Shown piece by piece: positions 12,401 through 19,161 of a stretch of DNA of 64,000 bases. The stretch is from positions 13,100,001 through 13,164,000 of the forward strand of contig NC_085114.1 of assembly GCF_030269925.1 (NCBI RefSeq), given 5' to 3'. The position numbers and the translations under genes were made by a program. The notes under the pieces were generated by a model that searched no databases, had not been told where the DNA came from, and was given only the letters and a program-made list of their open reading frames with translations. This DNA comes from Bombyx mori. Its lineage: Eukaryota > Arthropoda > Insecta > Lepidoptera > Bombycidae. Numbering within the stretch: the first letter of the stretch is position 1; each line of letters begins with the position of its first letter.

Positions 12401-13019
12401 AAGCCCTAATGATTTCTATACTTTCCCTAAAATAAAGAATAAATTGCGTGGACAGAGATTTTCATCACCTGAAGAAGCTGTGGACGACTACAAAACGGCC
12501 TTTTTGGAGACCCCAACTTCCGAATGGAATGGTTCAATGATTGGTTCCATCGTATGGAAAAATGTGTCAAATTTGAGAATACTTCGAAAAGCAATAAATA
12601 CATTTTTAAATAGTAATGTTGTGTCACTTCGTTAATTCCCGAAATTTCCAGTGCCGCCCTCGTAAGATAGTTTGCTGCTAAAAAAGAAATAAAATATCAG
12701 AAATATTTTAGTCTAACAAAAATATGAGATAACACTGATGTCTAAGTAAAATACAAAATGACATATACCAGTACCGTATACAATTCATAATATATACGAT
12801 TTGTAATGTACCTATAACAATTTTCGTATACAGATTTTTAACATTATTGAACAAATTGAAATGATTTAACCCAAAAATATTTTTTGTTTTTATTATTAGA
12901 TCAATGTACAATATAGTACAGAGTGTATTATCTTAATCAATTTTTTTTTCTTCCAGGTTGCTCTCTCAGAGAATCCGCCCAAAGATCTTGGTTATTTATA
13001 TTTATATGAGAGGCTATGA
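349..13019 (+). CDS. USP5: Ubiquitin carboxyl-terminal hydrolase 5 (isopeptidase T) ortholog, C-terminal ten exons
   Basis: This deubiquitinase disassembles unanchored polyubiquitin chains in cytosol and nucleus. Ten exons join in one frame to a stop: 349-452, 1103-1283, 1968-2179, 3683-3805, 7708-7822, 8195-8308, 9005-9155, 10255-10467, 10986-11095 and 12957-13019. They total 1386 nt, or 461 residues plus stop. Seen in order: the end of the first half of the USP fold ([12 protein letters not shown]), the palm region ([13 protein letters not shown]), UBA1 ([10 protein letters not shown]), UBA2 ([11 protein letters not shown]), the catalytic His box (GHYVCH) and the terminal [12 protein letters not shown]. 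In this family both UBA domains are inserted inside the catalytic domain, and that order is kept here. The zinc-finger UBP region and catalytic Cys must lie left of the window. All introns are GT-AG. Introns contain an RTE LINE, a mariner and SINEs, but no exon is broken. The assignment rests on a remembered alignment to human USP5 and is very secure. Confidence 0.95.
486..713 (-). mobile_element. tRNA-derived SINE (Bm1 type), truncated, diverged
   Basis: It starts with the T-run and ttattgcttagatgggtgg of the SINE 3' end and stops before the tRNA-like head. It lies in a USP5 intron. The family name is from memory. Confidence 0.8.
1103..1283 (+). CDS. USP5: USP5 exon b
   Basis: Acceptor tcgtttgtag, donor gtaaca. 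It encodes [12 protein letters not shown] through [20 protein letters not shown], the conserved USP box that follows the catalytic Cys box. The exon is strikingly GC-rich against its AT-rich flanks. Confidence 0.93.
1490..1704. repeat. Unnamed dispersed repeat, copy 1
   Basis: About 215 bases, clearly related to 62560-62778 in the same orientation. Shared blocks include atgcatgcgtgt, tctctataag, cgtccgcgcaatt and tacaaagtttttgcttcac. There is no coding potential and no terminal inverted repeat that I can see. It lies in the USP5 intron between exons b and c. Confidence 0.65.
1968..2179 (+). CDS. USP5: USP5 exon c
   Basis: Acceptor attctaatcaacag, donor gtgagt. It reads from [15 protein letters not shown] through [12 protein letters not shown] to [10 protein letters not shown]. 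This matches FLVEEKIKC and MQLPVPMDAA of the human enzyme. It ends after two bases of a Leu codon. Confidence 0.93.
2453..2692 (-). mobile_element. Helitron-like non-autonomous repeat (family H1)
   Basis: It begins aactagctgacccggcagac and carries ataaataaaagacctaaact. Related copies lie at 14042-14300 and 42173-42398. A CTAG-terminated end with GC-rich sequence next to it fits Helitron-like insects repeats that I remember, but the superfamily is inferred. Confidence 0.5.
2695..2800 (-). mobile_element. Fragment of LINE 3' end (family L3)
   Basis: It contains cagtgggctgtgtctg and gcaagcgacgggttcgacga, colinear with 19790-19865 and 43055-43145. These are antisense to the 3' end of a Jockey-clade LINE related to the one at 45.5-50.7 kb. 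Confidence 0.6.
2801..3682 (+). other. USP5 intron c-d, remainder
   Basis: AT-rich intronic sequence with no ORF and no repeat that I can name, up to the acceptor before 3683. Confidence 0.5.
3683..3805 (+). CDS. USP5: USP5 exon d
   Basis: Acceptor actttttacag, donor gtgagt. It encodes [20 protein letters not shown], then the [10 protein letters not shown] segment that corresponds to DDFWSTAL in human USP5. Confidence 0.9.
4066..4370 (-). pseudogene. RTE-type LINE C-terminal fragment, older family
   Basis: On the minus strand it reads [20 protein letters not shown] and then [13 protein letters not shown]. That is the GRPxxRWxDxVxxDL signature found at the C terminus of RTE-clade reverse transcriptase proteins. 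No RT domain remains. It lies beside, but is different in sequence from, the full RTE element at 4489-7679. Confidence 0.7.
4489..7679 (-). mobile_element. Full-length RTE-clade LINE with target-site duplication
   Basis: The element is about 3.19 kb, the usual size for RTE. Its 3' end (left) carries a TCATCA microsatellite tail instead of poly(A). It is flanked by a perfect 12-base direct repeat, attcataaaagt, at 4477-4488 and 7680-7691. The single ORF is open, so this copy may be recent. It lies in the USP5 intron between exons d and e, antisense to the gene. Confidence 0.93.
4508..7489 (-). CDS. RTE-clade endonuclease/reverse transcriptase, intact
   Basis: A 993-residue polyprotein for target-primed reverse transcription of its own RNA. 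Residues ~45-300 form an apurinic-type endonuclease: [12 protein letters not shown] at the start, GDFNAKLG in the middle and SDHRIVRG near the end. Residues ~490-760 form the reverse transcriptase: [54 protein letters not shown] and the catalytic LRFADDIVV. The C terminus has [16 protein letters not shown] and ends [13 protein letters not shown], typical of RTE. The ATG at 7487-7489 is the first in frame, though the element's true start could be non-AUG upstream. No stop or frameshift is seen. Confidence 0.93.
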   Translation of the reverse strand: MIAHRRTRPLVPGGPAIPGYGSGHGNGGARGAKNPRQRSGYHPPSQRQLALVTYNVRTLRLDEKLIELEEEMNKLRWDVIGLSEIRREGEDTKTLQSGHLFYYREGEQKSQGGVGFIVHKSLINNIVAIESVSSRVVYLVLKISKRYSLKIVQVYAPSTSHPDDEVEATYEDISRAIRNSQSHFNVVMGDFNAKLGRRGDDELKVGPFGFGQRNPRGQMLADFMEKEGLFMMNSFFKKPPQRKWTWLSPDGVTRNEIDFIMSTNRQIFNDVSVINSVKTGSDHRIVRGMLNINVRLERSRLMKSTLRPSNAQIQNPESFQLELANRFEWLNSCASVDDVNSRLVETVRTVGSKFFKTHRKNRPQKLSDRTRNLMASRRLMTLQTSEDAESYRQLNRHIMKSLRHDLRSFNTQRIKETIERNQGSKVFARDASIGQSQLTKLKTEDGRVTSNKSEVLREIERFYGQLFTSVSAEPQGLAADPRAKLTRHYTEDIPDISLYEIRMALKQLKNNKAPGEDGITTELLKAGGTPVLKVLQKLFNSSLLDGKPPQAWNRGVVILFFKKGDKTLLKNYRPIALLSHVYKLFSRVITKRLERRFDDFQPTEQAGFRKGYSTIDHIHTLRQIVQKTEEYNRPLCLAFVDYEKAFDSVETWAVLRSLQRCRIDHRYIEVLKCLYNNATMSVRVQEHCTKEIPVKRGVRQGDVISPKLFITALEDSFKLLEWQGLGININGEYITHLRFADDIVVMAESLEDLGRMLGDLSRVSQQVGLKMNMDKTKIMYNVHVAPTIVTVGSSTLEVVDEYIYLGQAVRLGRSNFEREVSRRIQLGWAAFGKLHNVFSSKIPQCLKTKVYNQCVLPVMTYGSETWCFTRDLFRRLKVAQRAMERAMLGISLRDRIRNEEIRRRTKVADIARRISELKWQWAGHIARREDGRWGRKILEWRPRTGKRSVGRPPTRWTDDLVKSAGSRWMQVAMDRSHWKSIGEAYVQQWTAIG
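7708..7822 (+). CDS. USP5: USP5 exon e
   Basis: Acceptor gtctcttttcag, donor gttaat. It encodes [18 protein letters not shown] and then [14 protein letters not shown], part of the USP palm. Its acceptor lies only 16 bases beyond the right target-site duplication of the RTE LINE. Confidence 0.93.
7823..8194 (+). other. USP5 intron e-f
   Basis: Non-coding, AT-rich. I see only a short ATT/TTA microsatellite near 7935-7955 and no recognisable element. Confidence 0.5.
8195..8308 (+). CDS. USP5: USP5 exon f (linker before UBA1)
   Basis: Acceptor cattactacag, donor gttagt; phase 0 at both ends. It encodes a poorly conserved linker rich in Pro, Glu and Asp, then the first turn of UBA1 (YDEVLLSQL). 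Confidence 0.88.
8309..9004 (+). other. USP5 intron f-g
   Basis: No exon-like ORF. The stretch around 8790-8880 (gcctgcgaacgctggtgagg) is GC-richer and may be an old transposon remnant that I cannot assign. Confidence 0.45.
9005..9155 (+). CDS. USP5: USP5 exon g (UBA1)
   Basis: Acceptor cttcgttcgacag, donor gtatgt. [20 protein letters not shown], then [13 protein letters not shown], is a complete ubiquitin-associated domain with the MGF loop and closely matches human UBA1. Confidence 0.95.
9434..9715 (+). mobile_element. Helitron-like repeat (Lep1-type)
   Basis: It opens with tataatattataaagctg and has ggaactactggtccgatttg. It closes with cgcgggcaaaagctagt, a short hairpin followed by CTAG, as in non-autonomous Helitron-like elements widespread in Lepidoptera. 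The name is from memory. Confidence 0.6.
9731..10191. repeat. 94-base direct duplication flanking a SINE
   Basis: Bases 9731-9824 and 10098-10191 are the same 94-base sequence with a few changes (for example ccattaattccaaggat and cacactattttctacctgtg in both). A SINE and a short partial third copy (10080-10093) lie between them. This is far too long for an ordinary target-site duplication. Confidence 0.85.
9825..10076 (-). mobile_element. tRNA-derived SINE (Bm1 type), 3' portion
   Basis: T-run, ttattgcttagatgggtgg, then the body to cctaccactagtaa. The tRNA-like head is absent. It lies between the two 94-base repeats. Confidence 0.85.
10255..10467 (+). CDS. USP5: USP5 exon h (UBA2)
   Basis: Acceptor caacgtacag, donor gttagt. 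It holds the second UBA domain ([20 protein letters not shown], then [15 protein letters not shown]) followed by an acidic, proline-rich linker. A SINE begins about 20 bases past its donor. Confidence 0.94.
10488..10760 (-). mobile_element. tRNA-derived SINE (Bm1 type), 3' portion
   Basis: It starts about 20 bases after the donor of USP5 exon h with a T-rich run and cattgcatagatgggtgg-like sequence. It ends at ggtcctatcaccaataa. The head is missing. Confidence 0.82.
10986..11095 (+). CDS. USP5: USP5 exon i (catalytic histidine)
   Basis: Acceptor cttaatttcag, donor gtatgt. It reads [20 protein letters not shown] and then [16 protein letters not shown]. The His of GHYVCH is the catalytic base, and the Asn/Asp of FNDNK supplies the third active-site residue. 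Confidence 0.96.
11389..12662 (+). mobile_element. mariner transposon (D,D34D), near full length
   Basis: Imperfect terminal inverted repeats begin cgagggctgcact on the left and, as reverse complement, cgagggcggcact on the right. The element is flanked by TA (11387-11388 and 12663-12664). Its length of 1274 bases is standard for mariner. It lies in the last USP5 intron, in the same direction as the gene. Confidence 0.92.
11555..12634 (+). pseudogene. mariner transposase with one frameshift
   Basis: DNA transposase of the cut-and-paste mariner family. The first 284 residues run from [19 protein letters not shown] (HTH region, with the [10 protein letters not shown] and [10 protein letters not shown] segments) to the second catalytic Asp. 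Catalytic residues: D1 in SGDESWIY, D2 in [11 protein letters not shown]3 in [12 protein letters not shown] single-base shift near 12365 puts the third Asp and the C terminus in another frame (to the stop at about 12634). The copy should therefore be inactive. Confidence 0.9.
12665..12956 (+). other. USP5 last intron, 3' part
   Basis: AT-rich sequence between the mariner and the final acceptor, with a long pyrimidine tract just before cag. Nothing else is seen. Confidence 0.5.
12957..13019 (+). CDS. USP5: USP5 terminal coding exon
   Basis: Acceptor tttcttccag. It encodes [20 protein letters not shown] and the TGA stop at 13017-13019. This matches the conserved ASEKPPKDLGYIYFY end of the family. 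Confidence 0.96.
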   Translation, partial: VALSENPPKDLGYLYLYERL

Positions 13020-13690
13020 TTTCAGAGTCATTGATATATACAACCAAATACGTATTGGCTTGTTAGACTGTTTGAAAATGTAAGAGATTTAACAAAAATA
13101 ACAAAATTAGGTATTATTTATTTAGTAAATAAAAAAGTAAGGTATAAATTATTATTTTCGTCAATGATAATTTAAGTTTACCAGAGGCACAAATGTGTGC
13201 ACTGCCTCTGTCATTAAAAGAGTTTTATATTACGTCAAGTATACATATTGTCATACTGACATACAACGCTTAACTTTTTGCCTTAAGGTATGCCTTTGCA
13301 ACTAAAGCAATAATAATTTATATTTGTCTTAGAAATGAATACAATGTATGTTACCTGGTAATTTAAAATATCATTGAAACTCATTAGAAAATCCATTAGT
13401 TTGTTTCAAAATACATCCATCATTGATTTAACATTGTTACAATGTTTGGTATAATTTTTAACAGTGTATTCGTTCCAGTGTGAATCTTAAATGTATAGCA
13501 TTTATTTGTTTGTTCTTTGTATTTCTTTGCTTTCTTTGTAATAAATTAATATACAAATGTTAAAAGTTAAAATGTATTTGATATTTCATTTATGTATGTG
13601 ATTCAATTTGCATGATTAATGAAACATAGTGTTCCTGAATTAATGATAAACAACGAAAATATTAATAAAGTATGCTCTCTTAGTAATGTT
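13020..13690 (+). other. USP5: USP5 3' untranslated region with two poly(A) signals
   Basis: AT-rich, non-coding. AATAAA-type signals lie at 13540-13545 and 13664-13669. The second is followed by a T/GT-rich stretch typical of a cleavage site, so the transcript probably ends near 13690. Confidence 0.6.
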
Positions 13691-13759
13691 TGTTTTATTT
13701 TTCTGTATGGATATGACTGGATTAATCAAATCACTATAAATTAATTAGTAACTAGCGTT

Positions 13760-13861
13760 CTGTCTTGGATGCGGAAGGCGGAGGACCGCATTATGTGGAA
13801 GGCATTGGGGAAGGCCTATGTCCAGCAGTGGGCAGATAAAGGCTGATGATGATGATGATGT
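13760..13861 (+). mobile_element. 3' end of an RTE-type LINE
   Basis: It reads ggcctatgtccagcagtggg followed by a stop-containing stretch and a (gatgat)n tail. This is the HW..aYVQQW end of an RTE protein with its microsatellite tail, in the opposite direction to the element at 4489-7679. About 100 bases survive. Confidence 0.75.
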
Positions 13862-14041
13862 TCTGTCTGGGTGGAAGCTCATACTTGGCAGTAGTATGAA
13901 AGGAAATTTATATTCTTTGATAGGGTTTATACTATTTCCATACCAAATGTCGTCGTCCTAGTTTGACACACTCACCAAAATAAAACAGTGTTATTACTGT
14001 ATTAATATTGATCATACCTAAACTATCAGTTTTTATTTCAA

Positions 14042-14300
14042 ACTAGCTGACCTGGTAGACTTCGTAGTGCCTCAATCGATAAATAAAAGGCCTAAACTTT
14101 TGTTTAAAATAGACTTATAACAAACAAAAGGAATCTGTCAAATAAAATTGTTATTTTTATTTAATTCCGAGCACTTTCATATTATCTACCTTTTAAACCT
14201 CTGGACTTCACAAATAATTCGAAATCAAAATTAGCCCAGCCATTCTCGAGTTTTAGCGAGACTAACGAACAGCAATTAATTTTTATATATAGAAGATATT
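14042..14300 (-). mobile_element. Helitron-like non-autonomous repeat (family H1)
   Basis: Same family as 2453-2692 and 42173-42398: aactagctgacctggtagac at the left, then ataaataaaaggcctaaact. Superfamily inferred. Confidence 0.5.
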
Positions 14301-14510
14301 GTTGAGCTGTGCTTTAATAAAATATTTTGTGAAGAGATAATAACAAGCTAGCCCAAAGTAAAATTGAAGAAAATATGTTTAAGTTTGCAATAGGTTGTTT
14401 ATGTACACAACAATTTTTACATTTGCTGTCTAACATGATTTAAGCTAATGACAGTTAAAAATTTTAGTACTGCTGAAAAATTAAAAACACTTTTACCATA
14501 TACCTACTAC

Positions 14511-14516
14511 TTTATT
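14511..14516 (-). terminator. Poly(A) signal of mRpS18A
   Basis: AATAAA on the minus strand (tttatt here), about 40 bases beyond the stop codon. Confidence 0.65.
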
Positions 14517-14555
14517 CACTTATATTTTTAACAGATAATAAAATATTCAATAGAA

Positions 14556-15849
14556 CTACTTAGCATTAGCCCTGAATTTGAAACGCTCAGTCCACCGCAT
14601 TTCCCTCTTCTTAAATATTGTGGTCTCATCAAAGTAAGTGTTGAATTTCTTGTAGTCTTTCCTTTTTGTTGGATCCTTTTTAGAGTTAGATGGAGTTAAG
14701 TTGATCATAAGACCTGTAAAGTGTGATAAAAATTGTCTAGTGCTGCTTTTCGGTGCCAAAAAGATGCAGAATCATACAAATGAAATATTTTCTATGCAAG
14801 ATTGTATAGTTTTAGAATTAAACCTGTTAAATTTATGTGATTATTATTTGGCATTAATTTATGATTCTATTTACAAATCCTTTTAAAATTGCTGTTTAAA
14901 AAAAAAACAATTATAACTGGTATTGTGATTAATTACTAGTTTCTGAACATAAATGTTGCTGCCTTTCTTGAGATAAGATGATTTTGAAATTGAATTGCAT
15001 AGGAATTAGATCTATCCTATTAGGTATTAAAACTACTTTGAATGCAATTTAATTATTTAGATTGTTGAGTCGCTCTGAATGGCCCATGTCGTAAACTTCT
15101 TTCTTGTTAGGTATGTGCAATGTAACAAGGGATTTCAACACGAAAATAGACATATTTCTTGATATAGGTATGTATACCAGACTTCTTCAATTAAGCAGGA
15201 CCTTGCTAATTTTATCGATACACCTGTCACATTAACACTATCTATCTTATACATTTATTTTCGATTCCGGGAAGGGTTGCAATAAACCCAATATAACTAT
15301 TATTATACACGTAACCATATTAGCAAATGAAACCACAAACCTGCTTTTTGAGCCATAGAAACCATTTTCCCAATCTTTTTCTGTTGTCTTTTACACAAGC
15401 CCGTGATGCGCTTCGGTAGCATGCAACCGTCAGATCTTACAAATTGACTCAGGATAAGTACATCAGTATGTTTCACATCCAACCCTAATGCACACATATA
15501 ACATGGAGGTTTCTCTGAAGACGGAAGTTTGGTCAACGAGAGATCTATATTCGGCAGCGGTGGGGTGACATTTGGCGGTCTTACCAGCAGTTCTGTGCGG
15601 GGAGAAGGTAGTGTAACTCCTTCAATAACAAGATTTGTTCCTTCAGTGCGTTCTCGTACTGAAAATAATTATTTTAGAAACGAAATTAGCTGTATGTAGA
15701 TTATGTTATTAAGTAATTTGTAATCAAATTGACTATAATAACTCACTCTCTTTAATGTTTAATTGGTTTGTAGTTGATATAACTCGAGTAGTGGTGGATA
15801 AAATTGATTTTTTTGCTAAAGAGTAACCTAACCTTACAAGTCCCGCCAT
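14556..15849 (-). CDS. mRpS18A: Mitochondrial ribosomal protein S18A, complete
   Basis: A structural protein of the mitochondrial ribosome from the bacterial S18 family; the S18A form is placed in the large subunit (mL66). Three exons on the minus strand: 15747-15849 (start), 15341-15658 and 14556-14713 (stop TAG). They join to 579 nt, 192 residues, close to the family length. The N terminus MAGLVRLGYSLAKKSILSTT is basic and Ser/Thr-rich, as expected of a mitochondrial targeting peptide. The core has KPPCYMCALGLDVKHTDVLI followed by LPKRITGLCKRQQKKIGKMV, the hallmark of this protein. The C terminus is highly basic. Donors are gtgagt and gtttgt; both acceptors end in cag. It converges on USP5, with their 3' ends less than 1 kb apart. 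Confidence 0.94.
14714..15340 (-). other. mRpS18A intron 2
   Basis: AT-rich intron of 627 bases with no repeat that I can name. Confidence 0.6.
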
Positions 15850-16271
15850 GTTTATTTACTGGAGGATTTATCACACACAGACTAGGTACCGTACACGAAT
15901 TGATAATATGGATTTAAAGACAACTTTATAGAGAAAATCTGTCGTAATGTGTTACGTTTAGGTATATTTTAGTATAACATTTCTGAAATCTTTGCCGTGT
16001 ATAGAGTGCTGAGTGCCATGAAAACGTTTTATTATTCCTGCGATTGTCTTTTTCCTTGCAACTGGTGGTAGAAAATGGTAGAATAAAATTGTTTGTTATT
16101 TTGATAGATCTATGAGGAAATAGTATCCAAAAAGTTTGTTTAAAACATACGCTTAGAATGTTATGTGGAGGACTAGTTCGTAATCGTACATACCTTAGGT
16201 TATCCATCGCCCCTCACAATATCAGCACGCGGTAATATAATTTAGTATATAATCTATACCTACATCCCAAG
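15850..16271. other. Upstream region of mRpS18A
   Basis: It must hold the mRpS18A promoter, since the ATG is at 15847-15849. I see no TATA box at a convincing distance and no coding sequence. Confidence 0.4.
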
Positions 16272-16281
16272 AATGTCAAGA

Positions 16282-16725
16282 ATGAAGTCGTCGTGGCCTA
16301 AAAGATAAGACGTTCGGTGCATTCGTGTTGAAGCGATGCACCAGTGTTCGAATCCCGCAGGCGGGTACCAATTTTTCTAATGAAATACGTACTCAACAAA
16401 TGTTCACCATTGACTTCCACGGTGAAGGAATAACATCGTGTAATAAAAGTGAAACCCGCAAAATTATAATTTGCGTAATTACTGGTGATAGGACCTGTTG
16501 TAAGTCCGCGCGGGTAGGTACCACCGCCCTGCCTATTTCTGCCGTGAAGCAGTAATGCGTTTCGGTTTGAAGGGTGCGGCAGCCGTTGTAACTATACTGA
16601 GACCTTACAATTTATATCTCAAGGTGGGTGGCGCTTTTACGTTGTAGATGTCTATGGGCTCCAGTAACCACTTAACATCAGGTGGGCTGTGAGGTCGTCC
16701 ACCCATCTAAGCAATAAAGAATAAA
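16282..16725 (+). mobile_element. tRNA-derived SINE (Bm1 type), full length, with TSD
   Basis: The head gtcgtcgtggcctaaaagat resembles a Pol III A box, and gttcgaatcccgc is a B box. The body continues to the stop-rich A tail caataaagaataaa. A 10-base target-site duplication, aatgtcaaga, lies at 16272-16281 and 16726-16735. This copy defines the element's limits. Confidence 0.93.
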
Positions 16726-16735
16726 AATGTCAAGA

Positions 16736-17103
16736 GACAGTGCAGTATCATTGGTTACCGAGTGATTGCCGTAACCCGTACATATTATAACGTGAATCCT
16801 ACCATCCAACTTAAGACATGGATCTCAATTGTGTTGGCTGTCTACGGTTGTACTTTTCAAACTGGAACACATGAATGCTTCAAAACCTACTGGCGGTGGG
16901 GTGTGCTGGAAGCATACTTGGGTAGTTTACCACCACCTTACTGATTGGTGCAGCAAATCAGTCATTTCTCTTTGTTTGAATGTTGGGACTACCATTATAC
17001 AACATAATTGTCTTCAACCCCACCTCTCAGAAGTTAGGTAAGTAGAAATATCCACAATGTCTATAATAATTACTTAACACTAGGTAAGTTGTAAGCTCGT
17101 TCT
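16736..17103. other. Unassigned intergenic sequence
   Basis: Two short overlapping ORFs occur here with no family resemblance. I regard the segment as non-coding. Confidence 0.4.
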
Positions 17104-17274
17104 GTGTGCTTAGTGTGAGTTTTTAACGTTCTCGATAGCGTAAAAGTAGCTCAATTTTGTATGGAGTTGGGACGTTTGTCTACATTTGTCGCTAGGGGCG
17201 CTGTTCCAACTGCATACAAATTCTTGATAACTTTTACGCTATCGAGAATGTTAAAAAACTCGGATTAAGCACAC
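17104..17274. mobile_element. MITE family M1, copy 1
   Basis: 171 bases. The outer ~45 bases are inverted repeats: gtgtgcttagtgtgag near the left end answers ctcggattaagcacac at the right, and acgttctcgatagcgtaaaa is mirrored by ttttacgctatcgagaatgt. A second copy lies at 51837-52009. No ORF. Confidence 0.85.
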
Positions 17275-17304
17275 ATGCGCCAAATCGCTTTATTTAAACA
17301 ATAC

Positions 17305-17747
17305 CTTTTTTTTTATTACTTAGATGGCTGGACGAGCTCACAGCCCACCTGATGTCAAGTGGTTACTGGAGCCCATAGACATCTACAACGTAAATGCGCC
17401 ACCCACCTTGAGATAGAAGTTCTAAGGTCTCAGTATAGTTACAACGGCTGCCCCAACCCTTCAAACCGAAACGCATTACTGCTTCACGGCAGAAATAGGC
17501 AGGCGGTGGTACCTACCCGTCCGGACTCACAAGAGGTCCTACCACCAGTAATTACGCAAATTATAATTTTGCGGGTTCGATTTTTATTACACGATGTTAT
17601 TCCTTCACCGTGGAAGTCAATCGTGAACATTTGTTAAGTACGTATTTCATTAGAAAAATTGGTACCCGCCTGCGGGATTCCAACATCCCATCGTGCATCG
17701 CTAGGTACAAATGCACTGGACGTCTTATGCTTTAGGCCACGACGACT
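17305..17747 (-). mobile_element. tRNA-derived SINE (Bm1 type), full length
   Basis: It runs from the T-run through tattacttagatggctgg to the tRNA-like head ggccacgacgact at the right. A possible short target-site duplication (aatacct) occurs on both sides. Confidence 0.9.
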
Positions 17748-17757
17748 TGCTAAAATA

Positions 17758-19071
17758 CCTAAATACCTAAAATACCTAATCTTCACTAAGACTACGGAGC
17801 TTCAATAGAAAACAAATCTTTGGATGGCATATGTTTATTAAAACAACACATAGTAACATACAAATAAAGTTATTACATTTACAATAATATGTGTTTTTAA
17901 ATAATATGTTTTTAAGCCTTCTTGAATTGACAAATGGCAATTTAATCAAAACTTTTCCAACATTACGTAACAAGAAGAATATAAATTTAGTAAAATGAAA
18001 CAAATAAAAAAGCAGAATTTTGTCAAACCATCTTTCAATAATGTAGGGAAAAATATATACATATATATCTATATTTATAAACTTTTGTCACAAAATATAC
18101 TACTGAACAGTAATATTTTTAGGCTCAAAGCTTTATCACAATGGGACATCGACATATTATTACTTTTAAAAAGATTAGGCATTTACTATATAATATAAGA
18201 AATGAGAAACTTCTTAATTCCTAAAAAGCTAAGCTGATCATCAAAATACCAAATTTTATTTATTTTTTTACATTTTACAGCGTATTTTGTTACATAGAAC
18301 ATTCGTGAAATTTCTAGAATAAAATGCAACGAAAATGCTAAATATAACTTAAGGACTACATACACTTAGAATAATCGGCCGAAATGAGATTACATTTTTG
18401 TGACTAACACTAATACGAAAAACTTTTATAACATTCGTAAAATTGTTTTTTTTTTTTTACAACGAAATCAATATTTTGTGATGGTTATTTCTGTATTTGA
18501 AAATTAGTTCTCTATGGGACCGTTGCCGGTAAGTAAGAAGTATGATGAAATATATTTTTTTATTAAATACATAGTTGCATTGCTGAAATAGGCTTCTTTG
18601 TCGTTCACAGAAAAACTAATACTTTCACTTGTTTCAACAAATAGATTTCTATTATGGCAAAAAAGGTCTGATCTACTGGTGGCCGAAGGTCTATGTTAAA
18701 ATTAAAAATTACACTTATAATAACGTGCTGTATACACATAATGACGTGGTTTTATTTTGTTTAGAGGAAAACTAACAGATCGTTTATTTGATAGATAGAT
18801 ATTTAATGAAATAAATAATTGTAGAATTTTTAATTATATTTTTATATACAATATTGTTATATATTATGTCGTTTACTGTACTCCAATGACTTTAAAGTGA
18901 TTTGTGGATTTATTTAATCATGTTTTAGCGCTAAGCATAGTCGGGGATGCTTTTAAGCGTTGGCAACATTATATATTAGTCACTGGCTGCAACGATTTTT
19001 AGCCTATTTAATTGCTGTCAGTTTTCCATAATGCTCGGTGCTGGGGCGTTGAAGAATTGAATCAGATCACT
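17758..19071 (-). other. Probable 3' UTR and flank of the 27-exon gene
   Basis: Non-coding AT-rich sequence just beyond the stop codon of the minus-strand gene. A candidate minus-strand AATAAA lies at 18909-18914, about 160 bases past the stop. Other AATAAA-like sites lie further left, so the true end is uncertain. Confidence 0.4.
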
Positions 19072-19161
19072 CTACTTGGGGAAGGCGGTCAGACCCTTGC
19101 TGAGCAGACCGGCTGCGCTCTGGGACGCATCGTGAGCTGCCGATGACAGGCCGGTCACCAA
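19072..19161 (-). CDS. 27-exon gene, last coding exon
   Basis: Acceptor taaattccag. It reads LVTGLSSAAHDASQSAAGLL and then SKGLTAFPK before the TAG at 19072-19074. Codon use is GC-rich, like exons 2, 25 and 26 and unlike the repeat exons. Confidence 0.83.
   Translation of the reverse strand: MVTGLSSAAHDASQSAAGLLSKGLTAFPK

Noticed and set aside
16325..16555. Small frames (also near 26137, 54684, 57265) that look like a conserved small protein family
   Set aside because: They are chance frames inside Bm1-type SINE copies, which explains their similarity to each other.
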